This document shows, in pieces, positions 1 through 11,200 of a stretch of DNA of 64,000 bases (positions within the stretch are counted from its first letter, which is position 1; every line of letters begins with the position of its first letter). Location of the stretch: contig OY970830.1 in the NCBI GenBank assembly GCA_963853835.1, positions 45,945,966 through 46,009,965 on the forward strand, written 5' to 3'. Source of the DNA: Calendula officinalis (Eukaryota; Streptophyta; Magnoliopsida; Asterales; Asteraceae). The notes beneath the pieces are model-generated. The model was not told the origin of the DNA. It did no database searches and saw only the letters and a program-made list of their open reading frames with translations. The position numbers and the translations under genes were made by a program.

Positions 1-3000
1 GTTCGGGCCGAAGTGGGATGTTCGGGCCGAAGTGGTGTTCAGGCCGAAGTGGTGTTCGAGCCGAAGTTCGGTGTTCGGGCCGAGGATGGAGTTCGGGCCG
101 AGGTTGGAGTTCGGGCCGAGGTCGGAGTTCGGGCCGAGGTTGTAGTTCGCTACGAGGTTGAAGTTCGGGCCGAAAATGAAGTTCGGGCCGGGAACAGTGA
201 AGAGTTTGGGCCGAACTTGTTCTTGGCAGTGACGAACGAACCAGCTATTTTGGTTACTCGTGGGCGTGAAACGGACACCCGAGCTGAAAGTTATGAATGT
301 TTTAGTATAGCACCTTTTGTCACACAATCTTGGATATTGAAGAGTTCGGGCCGAAGAGGGATGTTCGGGCCGAAGTGGTGTTCGGGACGAAGTGGGATGT
401 TCGGGCCGAAGTGGTTTTCGGGCAGAAGTTCGGTGTTTGGGCCGAGGATGATGTTCGGGCCGAGGTTGAAGTTCTGGCCGAGGTCGGAGTTCGGGCCGAG
501 GTTGAAGTTCGGGCCGAAGAGGGATGTTCGGGCCGAAGTGGTGTTCGGGCCGAAGTGGGATGTTCGGGCCGAAGTGGTGTTCGGGCCGAAGTGGTGTTCG
601 GGCCGAAGTTCGGTGTTCGGGCCGAGAATGATGTTCGGGCCGAGGTTGAAGTTCGGGCCGAGGTCGGAGTTCGGGCCGAGGTTGTAGTTCTTGCCGAGGT
701 TGAAGTTCGGGCCGAAAATGAAGTTCGGGCCGGGAATAGTGAAGAGTTTGGGCCGAACTTGTTCTTGGCAGTGACGAACGAACCAGCTATTTTGGTTACT
801 CGTGGGCGTGAAACGGACACCCGAGCTGAACGTTATGGATGTTTTAGTATAGCACCTTTTGTCATACAATCTTGGATATTAAAGAGTTCGGGCCGAAGAG
901 GGAAGTTCGGGCCGAAGTGGTGTTCGGGCCGAAGTGGGATGTTCGGGCCGAGGATGATGTTCGGGCCGAGGTTGAAGTTCGGGCCGAGGTCGGAGTTCGG
1001 GCCGAGGTTGAAGTTCAGGCCGAGGTTGAAGATCGGGCCGAAAATGAAGTTCGGGTCGGGAACAGTGAAGAGTTCAGGCCGAACTTGTTCTTGGCAGTGA
1101 CGAACGAACCAGCTATTTTGGTTACTCGTGGGCGTGAAACGGACACCCGAGCTGAAAGTTATGAATGTTTTAGTATAGCACCTTTTGTCACACAATCTTG
1201 GATATTGAAGAGTTCGGGCCGAAGAGGGATGTTCGGGCCGAAGTGGTGTTCGGGCCGATGTGGGATGTTCGGGCCGAAGTGGTGTTCGGCCGAAGTGGTG
1301 TTCGGGCCGAAGTTCGGTGTTCGGGCCGAGGATGATGTTTGGGCCGAGGTTAAAGTTCGGGCCGAGGTCGGAGTTCGGGCCGAGGTTGTAGTTCTTGCCG
1401 AGGTTGAAGTTCGAGCCGAAAATGAAGTTCGGGCCGGGAACAGTTAAGAGTTTGGGCCGAACTTGTTCTTGGCAGTGACGAACGAACCAGCTATTTTGGT
1501 TACTCGTGGGCGTGAAACGGACACCCGAGCTGAACGTTATGGATGTTTTAGTATAACACCTTTTGTCATACAATCTTGGATATTGAAGAGTTCGGGCCGA
1601 AGAGGGATGTTCGGGCCGAAGTGGTGTTCAGGCCGAAGTGGGATGTTCGGGACGAGGATGATGTTCGGGCCGAGGTTGAAGTTCGGGCCGAGGTCGGAGT
1701 TCGGGCCGAGGTTGAAGTTCAGGCCGAGGTTGAAGATCGGGCCGAAAATGAAATTCGGGTCGGGAATAGTGAAGAGTTCGGGCCGAACTTGTTCTTGGCA
1801 GTGACGAACGAACTAGCTATTTTGGTTACTCGTGGGCGTGAAACGGACACCCGAGCTGAAAGTTATGAATGTTTTAGTATAGCACCTTTTGTCACACAAT
1901 CTTGGATATTGAAGAGTTCGGGCCGAAGAGGGATGTTCGGGCCGAAGTGGTGTTCGGGCCGAAGTGGGATGTTCGGGCCGAAGTGGTGTTCGGGGCGAAG
2001 TGGTGTTCGGGCCGAAGTGGTGTTCGGGCCGAAGTTCGGTGTTCGGGCCGAGGATGATGTTCGGGCCGAGGTTGAAGTTCGGGCCGAGGTCGGAGTTCGG
2101 GCCGAGGTTGAAGTTCGGGCCGAGGTTGAAGTTCGGGCCGAAAATGAAGTTCGGGCCGGGAACAGTGAAGAGTTCGGGCCGAACTTGTTCTTGGCAGTGA
2201 CGAACGACCAGCTATTTTGGTTACTCGTGGGCGTGAAACGGACACCCGAGCTTAAAGTTATGAATGTTTTAGTATAGCACCTTTTGTCACACAATCTTGG
2301 ATATTGAAGAGATCGGGCCGAAGAGGGATGTTCGGGCCGAAGTGGTGTTCGGGCCGAAGTGGGATGTTCGGGCCGAAGTGGTGTTCAGGCCGAAGTGGTG
2401 TTCGAGCCGAAGTTCAGTGTTCGGGCCGAGGATGGAATTCGGGCCGAGGTTGGAGTTCAGGCCGAGGTCGGAGTTCGGGCCGATGTTGAAGTTCGGGCCG
2501 AGGTTGAAGTTCGGGCCGAAAATGAAGTTCGGGCTGGGAACAGTGAAGAGTTCGGGCCGAACTTGTTCTTGGCAGTGACGAACGACCAGCTATTTTGGTT
2601 ACTCGTGGGCGTGAAACGGACACCCGAGCTGAAAGTTATGAATGTTTTAGTATAGCACCTTTTGTCACACAATCTTGGATATTGAAGAGATCGGGCCGAA
2701 GAGGGATGTTCGGGCCGAAGTGGTGTTCGGGCCGAAGTGGGATGTTCGGGCCGAAGTGGTGTTCAGGCCGAAGTGGTGTTCGAGCCGAAGTTCGGTGTTC
2801 GGGCCGAGGATGGAGTTCGGGCCGAGGTTGGAGTTCAGGCCGAGGTCGGAGTTCGGGCCGATGTTGAAGTTCGGGCCGAAAATGAAGTTCGGTCCGGGAA
2901 CAGTGAAGAGTTCGGGCCTAACTTGTTCTTGGCAGTGACGAACGAACCAGCTATTTTGGTTACTCGTGGGCGTGAAACGGACACCCGAGCTGAAAGTTAT

Positions 3001-3414
3001 GAATGTTTTAGTATAGCACCTTTTGTCACACAATCTTGGATATTGAAGAGTTCGGGCCGAAGGGGGATGTTCGGGCCGAAGTGCTGTTCGGGCCGAAGTG
3101 GGATGTTCGGGCCGAAGTGGTGTTCGGGCCGAAGTGGTGTTCTGGCCGAAGTTCGGTGTTCGGGCCGAGGATGATGTTCGGGCCGAGGTTGAAGTTCGGG
3201 CTGAGGTCGGAGTTTGGGCCGAGGTTGTAGTTCGGGCCGAGGTTGAAGTTCGGGCCGAAAATGAAGTTCGGGCCGGGAACAGTGAAGAGTTTGGGCCGAA
3301 CTTGTTCTTGGCAGTGACGAACGAACCAGCTATTTTGGTTACTCGTGGGCGTGAAACGGACACCCGAGCTGAAAGTTATGAATGTTTTAGTATAGCACCT
3401 TTTGTCACACAATC
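1..3414 (+). repeat. Mixed units, left part of array
   Basis: Unit landmarks lie near 330, 872, 1198, 1576, 1902, 2297, 2675 and 3036, giving lengths of 542, 326, 378, 326, 395, 378, 361 and 379 bp. The first 329 bases are the end of a unit that starts outside the window. The 542 bp unit (330-871) is expanded: after a TTGAAG monomer near 508 it restarts with the GAAGAGGGATG monomer and repeats most of the tract. The 326 bp units at 872 and 1576 belong to a recurring short subtype described separately. No gene or other element is present. Confidence 0.93.
872..1197 (+). repeat. First example of the 326 bp unit subtype
   Basis: This subtype lacks the AGTGGTG, AGTGGTG, AGTTCGGTG monomers, goes straight from a GTGGGATG monomer to GGATGATG, and has the private markers TTGAAGTTCAGGCCGAGG and GAAGATCGGGCCGAAAATG near its 3' end. 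The landmark just upstream is usually the TCATACAAT variant with GTTATGGATG. Seventeen examples start near 872, 1576, 8041 (truncated), 11607, 12726, 16403, 17522, 19719, 21903, 23022, 25183, 27386, 31413, 32478, 33653, 34828 and 35659. Nearly all are exactly 326 bp, and none of this type is seen after about 36 kb. Confidence 0.9.
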
Positions 3415-6400
3415 TTGGATATTGAATAGTTCGGGCCGAAGAGGGATGTTCGGGCCGAAGTGGTGTTCGGGACGAAGTGGGATGTTCGGGCCGAAGTGGT
3501 GTTCGGGCCGAAGTGGTGTTCGGGTCGAAGTTCGGTGTTCGGGCCGAGGATGATGTTCGGGCCGAGGTTGAAGTTCGGGCCGAGGTCGGAGTTCGGGCCG
3601 AGGTTGAAGTTCGGGCCGAGGTTTAAGTTCGGGCCGAAAATGAAGTTCGGGCCGGGAACAGTGAAGAGTTCGGGCCGAACTTGTTCTTGGCAGTGACGAA
3701 CGAACCAGCTATTTTGGTTACTCATGGGCGTGAAACGGACACCCGAGCTGAAAGTTATGAATGTTTTAGTATAGCACCTTTTGTCACACAATCTTGGATA
3801 TTGAATAGTTTGGGCCGAAGAGGGATGTTCGGGCCGAAGTGGTGTTCGGGACGAAGTGGGATGTTCGGGCCGAAGTGGTGTTCGGGCCGAAGTGGTGTTC
3901 GGGCCGAAGTTCGGTGTTCGGGCCGAGGATGATGTTCGGGCCGAGGTTGAAGTTCGGGCCGAGGTCGGAGTTCGGGCCGAGGTTGAAGTTCGGGCCGAGG
4001 TTTAAGTTCGGGCCGAAATTGAAGTTCGGGCCGGGAACAGTGAAGAGTTCGGGCCGAACTTGTTCTTGGCAGTGACGAACGAACCAGTTATTTAGGTTAC
4101 TCGTGGGCGTGAAACGGACACCCGAGCTGAAAGTTATGAATGTTTTAGTATAGCACCTTTTGTCACACAATCTTGGATATTGAAGAGATCGGGCCGAAGA
4201 GGGATGTTCGGGCCGAAGTGGTGTTCGGGCCGAAGTGGTGTTCAGGCCGAAGTGGTGTTCGAGCCGAAGTTCGGTGTTCGGGCCGAGGATGGAGTTCGGG
4301 CCGAGGTTGGAGTTCAGGCCGAGGTCGGAGTTCGGGCCGATGTTGAAGTTCGGGCCGAAAATGAAGTTCGGTCCGGGAACAGTGAAGAGTTCGGGCCTAA
4401 CTTGTTCTTGGCAGTGACGAACGAACCAGCTATTTTGGTTACTCGTGGGCGTGAAACGGACACCCGAGCTGAAAGTTATGAATGTTTTAGTATAGCACCT
4501 TTTGTCACACAATCTTGGATATTGAAGAGTTCGGGCCGAAGGGGGATGTTCGGGCCGAAGTGCTGTTCGGGCCGAAGTGGGATGTTCGGGCCGAAGTGGT
4601 GTTCGGGCCGAAGTGGTGTTCTGGCCGAAGTTCGGTGTTCGGGCCGAGGATGATGTTCGGGCCGAGGTTGAAGTTCGGGCCGAGGTCGGAGTTCGGGCCG
4701 AGGTTGAAGTTCGGGCCGAGGTTTAAGTTCGGGCCGAAAATGAAGTTCGGGCCGGGAACAGTGAAGAGTTCGGGCCGAACTTGTTCTTGGCAGTGACGAA
4801 CGAACCAGCTATTTTGGTTACTCATGGGCGTGAAACGGACACCCGAGCTGAAAGTTATGAATGTTTTAGTATAGCACCTTTTGTCACACAATCTTGGATA
4901 TTGAATAGTTTGGGCCGAAGAGGGATGTTCGGGCCGAAGTGGTGTTCGGGACGAAGTGGGATGTTCGGGCCGAAGTGGTGTTCGGGCCGAAGTGGTGTTC
5001 GGGCCGAAGTTCGGTGTTCGGGCCGAGGATGATGTTCGGGCCGAGGTTGAAGTTCGGGCCGAGGTCGGAGTTCGGGCCGAGGTTGAAGTTCGGGCCGAGG
5101 TTTAAGTTCGGACCGAAAATGAAGTTCGGGCCGGGAACAGTGAAGAGTTCGGGCCGAACTTGTTCTTGGCAGTGACGAACGAACCAGTTATTTTGGTTAC
5201 TCGTGGGCGTGAAACGGACACCCGAGCTGAAAGTTATGAATGTTTTAGTATAGCACCTTTTGTCACACAATCTTGGATATTGAAGAGATCGGGCCGAAGA
5301 GGGATGTTCGGGCCGAAGTGGTGTTCGGGCCGAAGTGGTGTTCAGGCCGAAGTGGTGTTCGAGCCGAAGTTCGGTGTTCGGGCCGAGGATGGAGTTCGGG
5401 CCGAGGTTGGAGTTCAGGCCGAGGTCGGAGTTCGGGCCGATGTTGAAGTTCGGGCCGAAAATGAAGTTCGGTCCGGGAACAGAGAAGAGTTCGGGCCTAA
5501 CTTGTTCTTGGCAGTGACGAACGAACCAGCTATTTTGGTTACTCGTGGGCGTGAAACGGACACCCGAGCTGAAAGTTATGAATGTTTTAGTATAGCACCT
5601 TTTGTCACACAATCTTGGATATTGAAGAGTTCGGGCCGAAGGGGGATGTTCGGGCCGAAGTGCTGTTCGGGCCGAAGTGGGATGTTCGGGCCGAAGTGGT
5701 GTTCGGGCCGAAGTGGTGTTCTGGCCGAAGTTCGGTGTTCGGGCCGAGGATGATGTTCGGGCCGAGGTTGAAGTTCGGGCTGAGGTCGGAGTTTGGGCCG
5801 AGGTTGTAGTTCGGGCCGAGGTTGAAGTTCGGGCCGAAAATGAAGTTCGGGCCGGGAACAGTGAAGAGTTTGGGCCGAACTTGTTCTTGGCAGTGACGAA
5901 CGAACCAGCTATTTTGGTTACTCGTGGGCGTGAAACGGACACCCGAGCTGAAAGTTATGAATGTTTTAGTATAGCACCTTTTGTCACACAATCTTGGATA
6001 TTGAATAGTTCGGGCCGAAGAGGGATGTTCGGGCCGAAGTGGTGTTCGGGACGAAGTGGGATGTTCGGGCCGAAGTGGTGTTCGGGCCGAAGTGGTGTTC
6101 GGGTCGAAGTTCGGTGTTCGGGCCGAGGATGATGTTCGGGCCGAGGTTGAAGTTCGGGCCGAGGTCGGAGTTCGGGCCGAGGTTGAAGTTCGGGCCGAGG
6201 TTTAAGTTCGGGCCGAAAATGAAGTTCGGGCCGGGAACAGTGAAGAGTTCGGGCCGAACTTGTTCTTGGCAGTGACGAACGAACCAGCTATTTTGGTTAC
6301 TCATGGGCGTGAAACGGACACCCGAGCTGAAAGTTATGAATGTTTTAGTATAGCACCTTTTGTCACACAATCTTGGATATTGAATAGTTTGGGCCGAAGA

Positions 6401-7092
6401 GGGATGTTCGGGCCGAAGTGGTGTTCGGGACGAAGTGGGATGTTCGGGCCGAAGTGGTGTTCGGGCCGAAGTGGTGTTCGGGCCGAAGTTCGGTGTTCGG
6501 GCCGAGGATGATGTTCGGGCCGAGGTTGAAGTTCGGGCCGAGGTCGGAGTTCGGGCCGAGGTTGAAGTTCGGGCCGAGGTTTAAGTTCGGGCCGAAAATG
6601 AAGTTCGGGCCGGGAACAGTGAAGAGTTCGGGCCGAACTTGTTCTTGGCAGTGACGAACGAACCAGTTATTTTGGTTACTCGTGGGCGTGAAACGGACAC
6701 CCGAGCTGAAAGTTATGAATGTTTTAGTATAGCACCTTTTGTCACACAATCTTGGATATTGAAGAGATCGGGCCGAAGAGGGATGTTCGGGCCGAAGTGG
6801 TGTTCGGGCCGAAGTGGTGTTCAGGCCGAAGTGGTTTCGAGCCGAAGTTCGGTGTTCGGGCCGAGGATGGAGTTCGGGCCGAGGTTGGAGTTCAGGCCGA
6901 GGTCGGAGTTCGGGCCGATGTTGAAGTTCGGGCCGAAAATGAAGTTCGGTCCGAGAACAGTGAAGAGTTCGGGCCTAACTTGTTCTTGGCAGTGACGAAC
7001 GAACCAGCTATTTTGGTTACTCGTGGGCGTGAAACGGACACCCGAGCTGAAAGTTATGAATGTTTTAGTATAGCACCTTTTGTCACACAATC
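3415..7092 (+). repeat. 1.1 kb three-unit higher-order repeat
   Basis: Landmarks near 3415, 3794, 4173, 4515, 4894, 5273, 5615, 5994, 6373 and 6752 give the lengths 379-379-342, 379-379-342, 379-379-379-341. The period is 1,100 bp (for example 4180-4653 recurs at 5280-5753). A longer offset of 2,579 bp relates 3026-3800 to 5605-6379. Markers of the 342 bp unit are GAAGAGATCGGGCCG at its head, TTCGAGCCGAAG in the tract, CGGTCCGGGAAC and CGGGCCTAAC. The 379 bp units carry GAATAGTTYGGGCCG, GGGACGAAGTGG and GAGGTTTAAG. No gene is present. Confidence 0.92.
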
Positions 7093-7469
7093 TTGGATAT
7101 TGAAGAGTTCGGGCCGAAGGGGGATGTTCGGGCCGAAGTGGTGTTCGGGCCGAAGTGGTGTTCGGGCCGAAGTGGTGTTCGGGCCGAAGTGGTGTTCTGG
7201 CCGAAGTTCGGTGTTCGGGCCGAGGATGATGTTCGGGCCGAGGTTGAAGTTCGGGCTGAGGTCGGAGTTTGGGCCGAGGTTGTAGTTCGGGCCGAGGTTG
7301 AAGTTCGGGCCGAAAATGAAGTTCGGGCCGGGAACAGTGAAGAGTTTGGGCCGAACTTGTTCTTGGCAGTGACGAACGAACCAGCTATTTTGGTTACTCG
7401 TGGGCGTGAAACGGACACCCGAGCTGAAAGTTATAAATGTTTTAGTATAGCACCTTTTGTCACACAATC

Positions 7470-7643
7470 TTGGATATTGAAGAGTTCGGGCCGAAGAGGG
7501 ATGTTCGGGCCGAAGTGGTGTTCGGGCCGATGTGGGATGTTCGGGCCGAAGTGGTGTTCGGCCGAAGTGGTGTTCGGGCCGAAGTTCGGTGTTCGGGCCG
7601 AAAGTTATAAATGTTTTAGTATAGCACCTTTTGTCACACAATC
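7470..7643 (+). repeat. Deletion-truncated unit, junction near 7600
   Basis: The monomer tract runs normally to GTTCGGGCCG at 7591-7600 and then passes directly into AAAGTTATAAATG, the middle of the core. The end of the tract and the first part of the core are missing. The joining point shares GAAAGTTAT-like sequence (monomer GCCGAA against core GCTGAAAG), so the deletion looks like recombination at a few bases of homology. The next unit repeats the same marker ATAAATG and the same tract, so the truncated unit may also mark a local duplication. Confidence 0.85.
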
Positions 7644-8040
7644 TTGGATATTGAAGAGTTCGGGCCGAAGAGGGATGTTCGGGCCGAAGTGGTGTTCGGG
7701 CCGATGTGGGATGTTCGGGCCGAAGTGGTGTTCGGCCGAAGTGGTGTTCGGGCCGAAGTTCGGTGTTCGGGCCGAAGTTCGGTGTTCGGGCCGAGGATGA
7801 TGTTTGGGCCGAGGTTAAAGTTCGGGCCGAGGTCGGAGTTCGGGCCGAGGTTGTAGTTCTTGCCGAGGTTGAAGTTCGAGCCGAAAATGAAGTTCGGGCC
7901 GGGAACAGTGAAGAGTTTGGGCCGAACTTGTTCTTGGCAGTGACGAACGAACCAGCTATTTTGGTTACTCGTGGGCGTGAAACGGACACCCGAGCTGAAC
8001 GTTATGGATGTTTTAGTATAACACCTTTTGTCATACAATC

Positions 8041-8290
8041 TTGGATATTGAAGAGTTCGGGCCGAAGAGGGATGTTCGGGCCGAAGTGGTGTTCGGGCCG
8101 AAGTGGGATGTTCGGGCCGAGGATGATGTTCGGGCCGAGGTTGAAGTTCGGGCCGAGGTCGGCGTTCGGGCCGAGGTTGAAGTTCAGGCCGAGGTTGAAG
8201 ATCGGGCCGAAAATGAAATTCGGGTCGGGAAACGGACACCCGAGCTGAAAGTTATGAATGTTTTAGTATAGCACCTTTTGTCACACAATC
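8041..8290 (+). repeat. Deletion-truncated 326-type unit, junction near 8230
   Basis: The unit carries the markers of the 326 bp subtype but passes from CGGGTCGGGA straight to AACGGACACCCGAG. It has lost the usual segment from ACAGTGAAGAG to GGGCGTG, about 76 bp. The bases shared at the joint are a short GAAACGG or GGGAA-type overlap. One monomer also reads TCGGCGTTC in place of TCGGAGTTC near 8160. It is an isolated event without a second copy in the window. Confidence 0.85.
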
Positions 8291-11200
8291 TTGGATATTG
8301 AAGAGTTCGGGCCGAAGAGGGATGTTCGGGCCGAAGTGGTGTTCGGGCCGAAGTGGGATGTTCGGGCCGAAGTGGTGTTCGGGCCGAAGTGGTGTTCGGG
8401 CCGAAGTTCGGTGTTCGGGCCGAGGATGATGTTCGGGCCGAGGTCGGAGTTCGGGCCGAGGTCGGAGTTCGGGCCGAGATTGAAGTTCGGGCCGAGGTTG
8501 AAGTTCGGGCTGGGAACAGTGAAGAGTTCGGGCCGAACTTGTTCTTGGCAGTGACGAACGACCAGCTATTTTGGTTACTCGTGGGCGTGAAACGGACACC
8601 CGAGCTGAAAGTTATGAATGTTTTAGTATAGCACCTTTTGTCACACAATCTTGGATATTGAAGAGATCGGGCCGAAGAGGGATGTTCGGGCCGAAGTGGT
8701 GTTCGGGCCGAAGTGGGATGTTCGGGCCGAAGTGGTGTTCAGGCCGAAGTGGTGTTCGAGCCGAAGTTCGGTGTTCGGGCCGAGGATGGAGTTCGGGACG
8801 AGGTTGGAGTTCAGGCCGAGGTCGGAGTTCGGGCCGATGTTGAAGTTCGGGCCGAAAATGAAGTTCGGTCCGGGAACAGTGAAGAGTTCGGGACTAACTT
8901 GTTCTTGGCAGTGACGAACGAACCAGCTATTTTGGTTACTCGTGGGCGTGAAACGGACACCCGAGCTGAAAGTTATGAATGTTTTAGTATAGCACCTTTT
9001 GTCACACAATCTTGGATATTGAAGAGTTCGGGCCGAAGGGGGATGTTCGGGCCGAAGTGGTGTTCGGGCCGAAGTGGGATGTTCGGGCCGAAGTGGTGTT
9101 CGGGCCGAAGTGGTGTTCTGGCCGAAGTTCGGTGTTCGGGCCGAGGATGATGTTCGGGCCGAGGTTGAAGTTCGGGCTGAGGTCGGAGTTTGGGCCGAGG
9201 TTGTAGTTCGGGCCGAGGTTGAAGTTCGGGCCGAAAATGAAGTTCGGGCCGGGAACAGTGAAGAGTTTGGGCCGAACTTGTTCTTGGCAGTGACGAACGA
9301 ACCAGCTATTTTGGTTACTCGTGGGCGTGAAACGGACACCCGAGCTGAAAGTTATGAATGTTTTAGTATAGCACATTTTGTCACACAATCTTGGATATTG
9401 AATAGTTCGGGCCGAAGAGGGATGTTCGGGCCGAAGTGGTGTTCGGGACGAAGTGGTGTTCGGGCCGAAGTGGTGTTTGGGCCGAAGTTCGGTGTTCGGG
9501 CCGAGGATGATGTTCGGGCCGAGGTTGAAGTTCGGGCCGAGGTCGGAGTTCGGGCCGAGGTTGAAGTTCGGGCCGAGGTTTAAGTTCGGGCCGAAAATGA
9601 AGTTCGGGCCGGGAACAGTGAAGAGTTCGGGCCGAACTTGTTCTTGGCAGTGACGAACGAACCAGCTATTTTGGTTACTCATGGGCGTGAAACGGACACC
9701 CGAGCTGAAAGTTATGAATGTTTTAGTATAGCACCTTTTGTCACACAATCTTGGATATTGAATAGTGCGGGCCGAAGAGGGATGTTCGGGCCGAAGTGGT
9801 GTTCGGGACGAAGTGGGATGTTCGGGCCGAAGTGGTGTTCGGGCCGAAGTGGTGTTCGGGCCGAAGTTCGGTGTTCGGGCCGAGGATGATGTTCGGGCCG
9901 AGGTTGAAGTTCGGGCCGAGGTCGGAGTTCGGGCCGAGGTTGAAGTTCAGGCCGAGGTTTAAGTTCGGGCCGAAAATGAAGTTCGGGCCGGGAACAGTGA
10001 AGAGTTCGGCCGAACTTGTTCTTGGCAGTGACGAACGAACCAGCTATTTTGGTTACTCGTGGGCGTGAAACGGACACCCGAGCTGAAAGTTATGAATGTT
10101 TTAGTATAGCACCTTTTGTCACACAATCTTGGATATTGAAGAGATCGGGCCGAAGAGGGATGTTCGGGCCGAAGTGGTGTTCGGGCCGAAGTGGGATGTT
10201 CGGGCCGAAGTGGTGTTCAGGCCGAAGTGGTGTTCGAGCCGAAGTTCGGTGTTCGGTCCGAGGATGGAGTTCGGGCCGAGGTTGGAGTTCAGGCCGAGGT
10301 CGGAGTTCGGGCCGATGTTGAAGTTCGGGCCGAAAATGAAGTTCGGTCCGGGAACAGTGAAGAGTTCGGGCCTAACTTGTTCTTGGCAGTGACGAACGAA
10401 CCAGCTATTTTGGTTACTCGTGGGCGTGAAACGGACACCCGAGCTGAAAGTTATGAATGTTTTAGTATAGCACCTTTTGTCACACAATCTTGGATATTGA
10501 AGAGTTCGGGCCGAAGGGGGATGTTCGGGCCGAAGTGGTGTTCGGGCCGAAGTGGGATGTTCGGGCCGAAGTGGTGTTCGGGCCGAAGTGGTGTTCTGGC
10601 CGAAGTTCGGTGTTCGGGCCGAGGATGATGTTCGGGCCGAGGTTGAAGTTCGGGCTGAGGTCGAAGTTTGGGCCGAGGTTGTAGTTCGGGCCGAGGTTGA
10701 AGTTCGGGCCGAAAATGAAGTTCGGGCCGGGAACAGTGAAGAGTTTGGGCCGAACTTGTTCTTGGCAGTGACGAACGAACCAGCTATTTTGGTTACTCGT
10801 GGGCGTGAAACGGACACCCGAGCTGAAAGTTATGAATGTTTTAGTATAGCACCTTTTGTCACACAATTTGGATATTGAAGAGTTCGGGCCGAAGAGGGAT
10901 GTTCGGGCCGAAGTGGTGTTCGGGCCGAAGTGGGATGTTCGGGCCGAAGTGGTGTTCGGGCCGAAGTGGTGTTCGGGCCGAAGTTCGGTGTTCGGGCCGA
11001 GGATGATGTTTGGGCCGAGGTTGAAGTTCGGGCCGAGGTCGGAGTTCGGGCCGAGGTTGTAGTTCTGGCCGAGGTTGAAGTTCGGGCCGAAAATGAAGTT
11101 TGGGCCGGGAACAGTGAAGAGTTTGGGCCGAACTTGTTCTTGGCAGTGACGAACGAACCAGCTATTTTGGTTACTCGTGGGCGTGAAACGGACACCCGAG

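Larger units (their letters stand above)
7093..9060 (+). repeat. Mixed units including two truncated ones
   Basis: Landmarks lie near 7093, 7470, 7644, 8041, 8291, 8651 and 9012. Lengths are 377, 174, 397, 250, 360 and 361 bp. The 174 bp and 250 bp units are internal deletions, listed separately. The unit from 7644 also has a duplicated GAAGTTCGGTGTTCGGGCC monomer near 7755-7795. Several units here have TTCGGCCGAAG, which lacks one G of the central GGG. No gene or unique sequence is seen. Confidence 0.9.

Noticed and set aside
10863..10872. CACAATTTGGATATTG landmark as a functional variant site
   Set aside because: It is a one-base loss shared by a few units (near 10868, 11246, 12347 and their duplicates) and is fully explained by copying within the 4.8 and 5.5 kb blocks.
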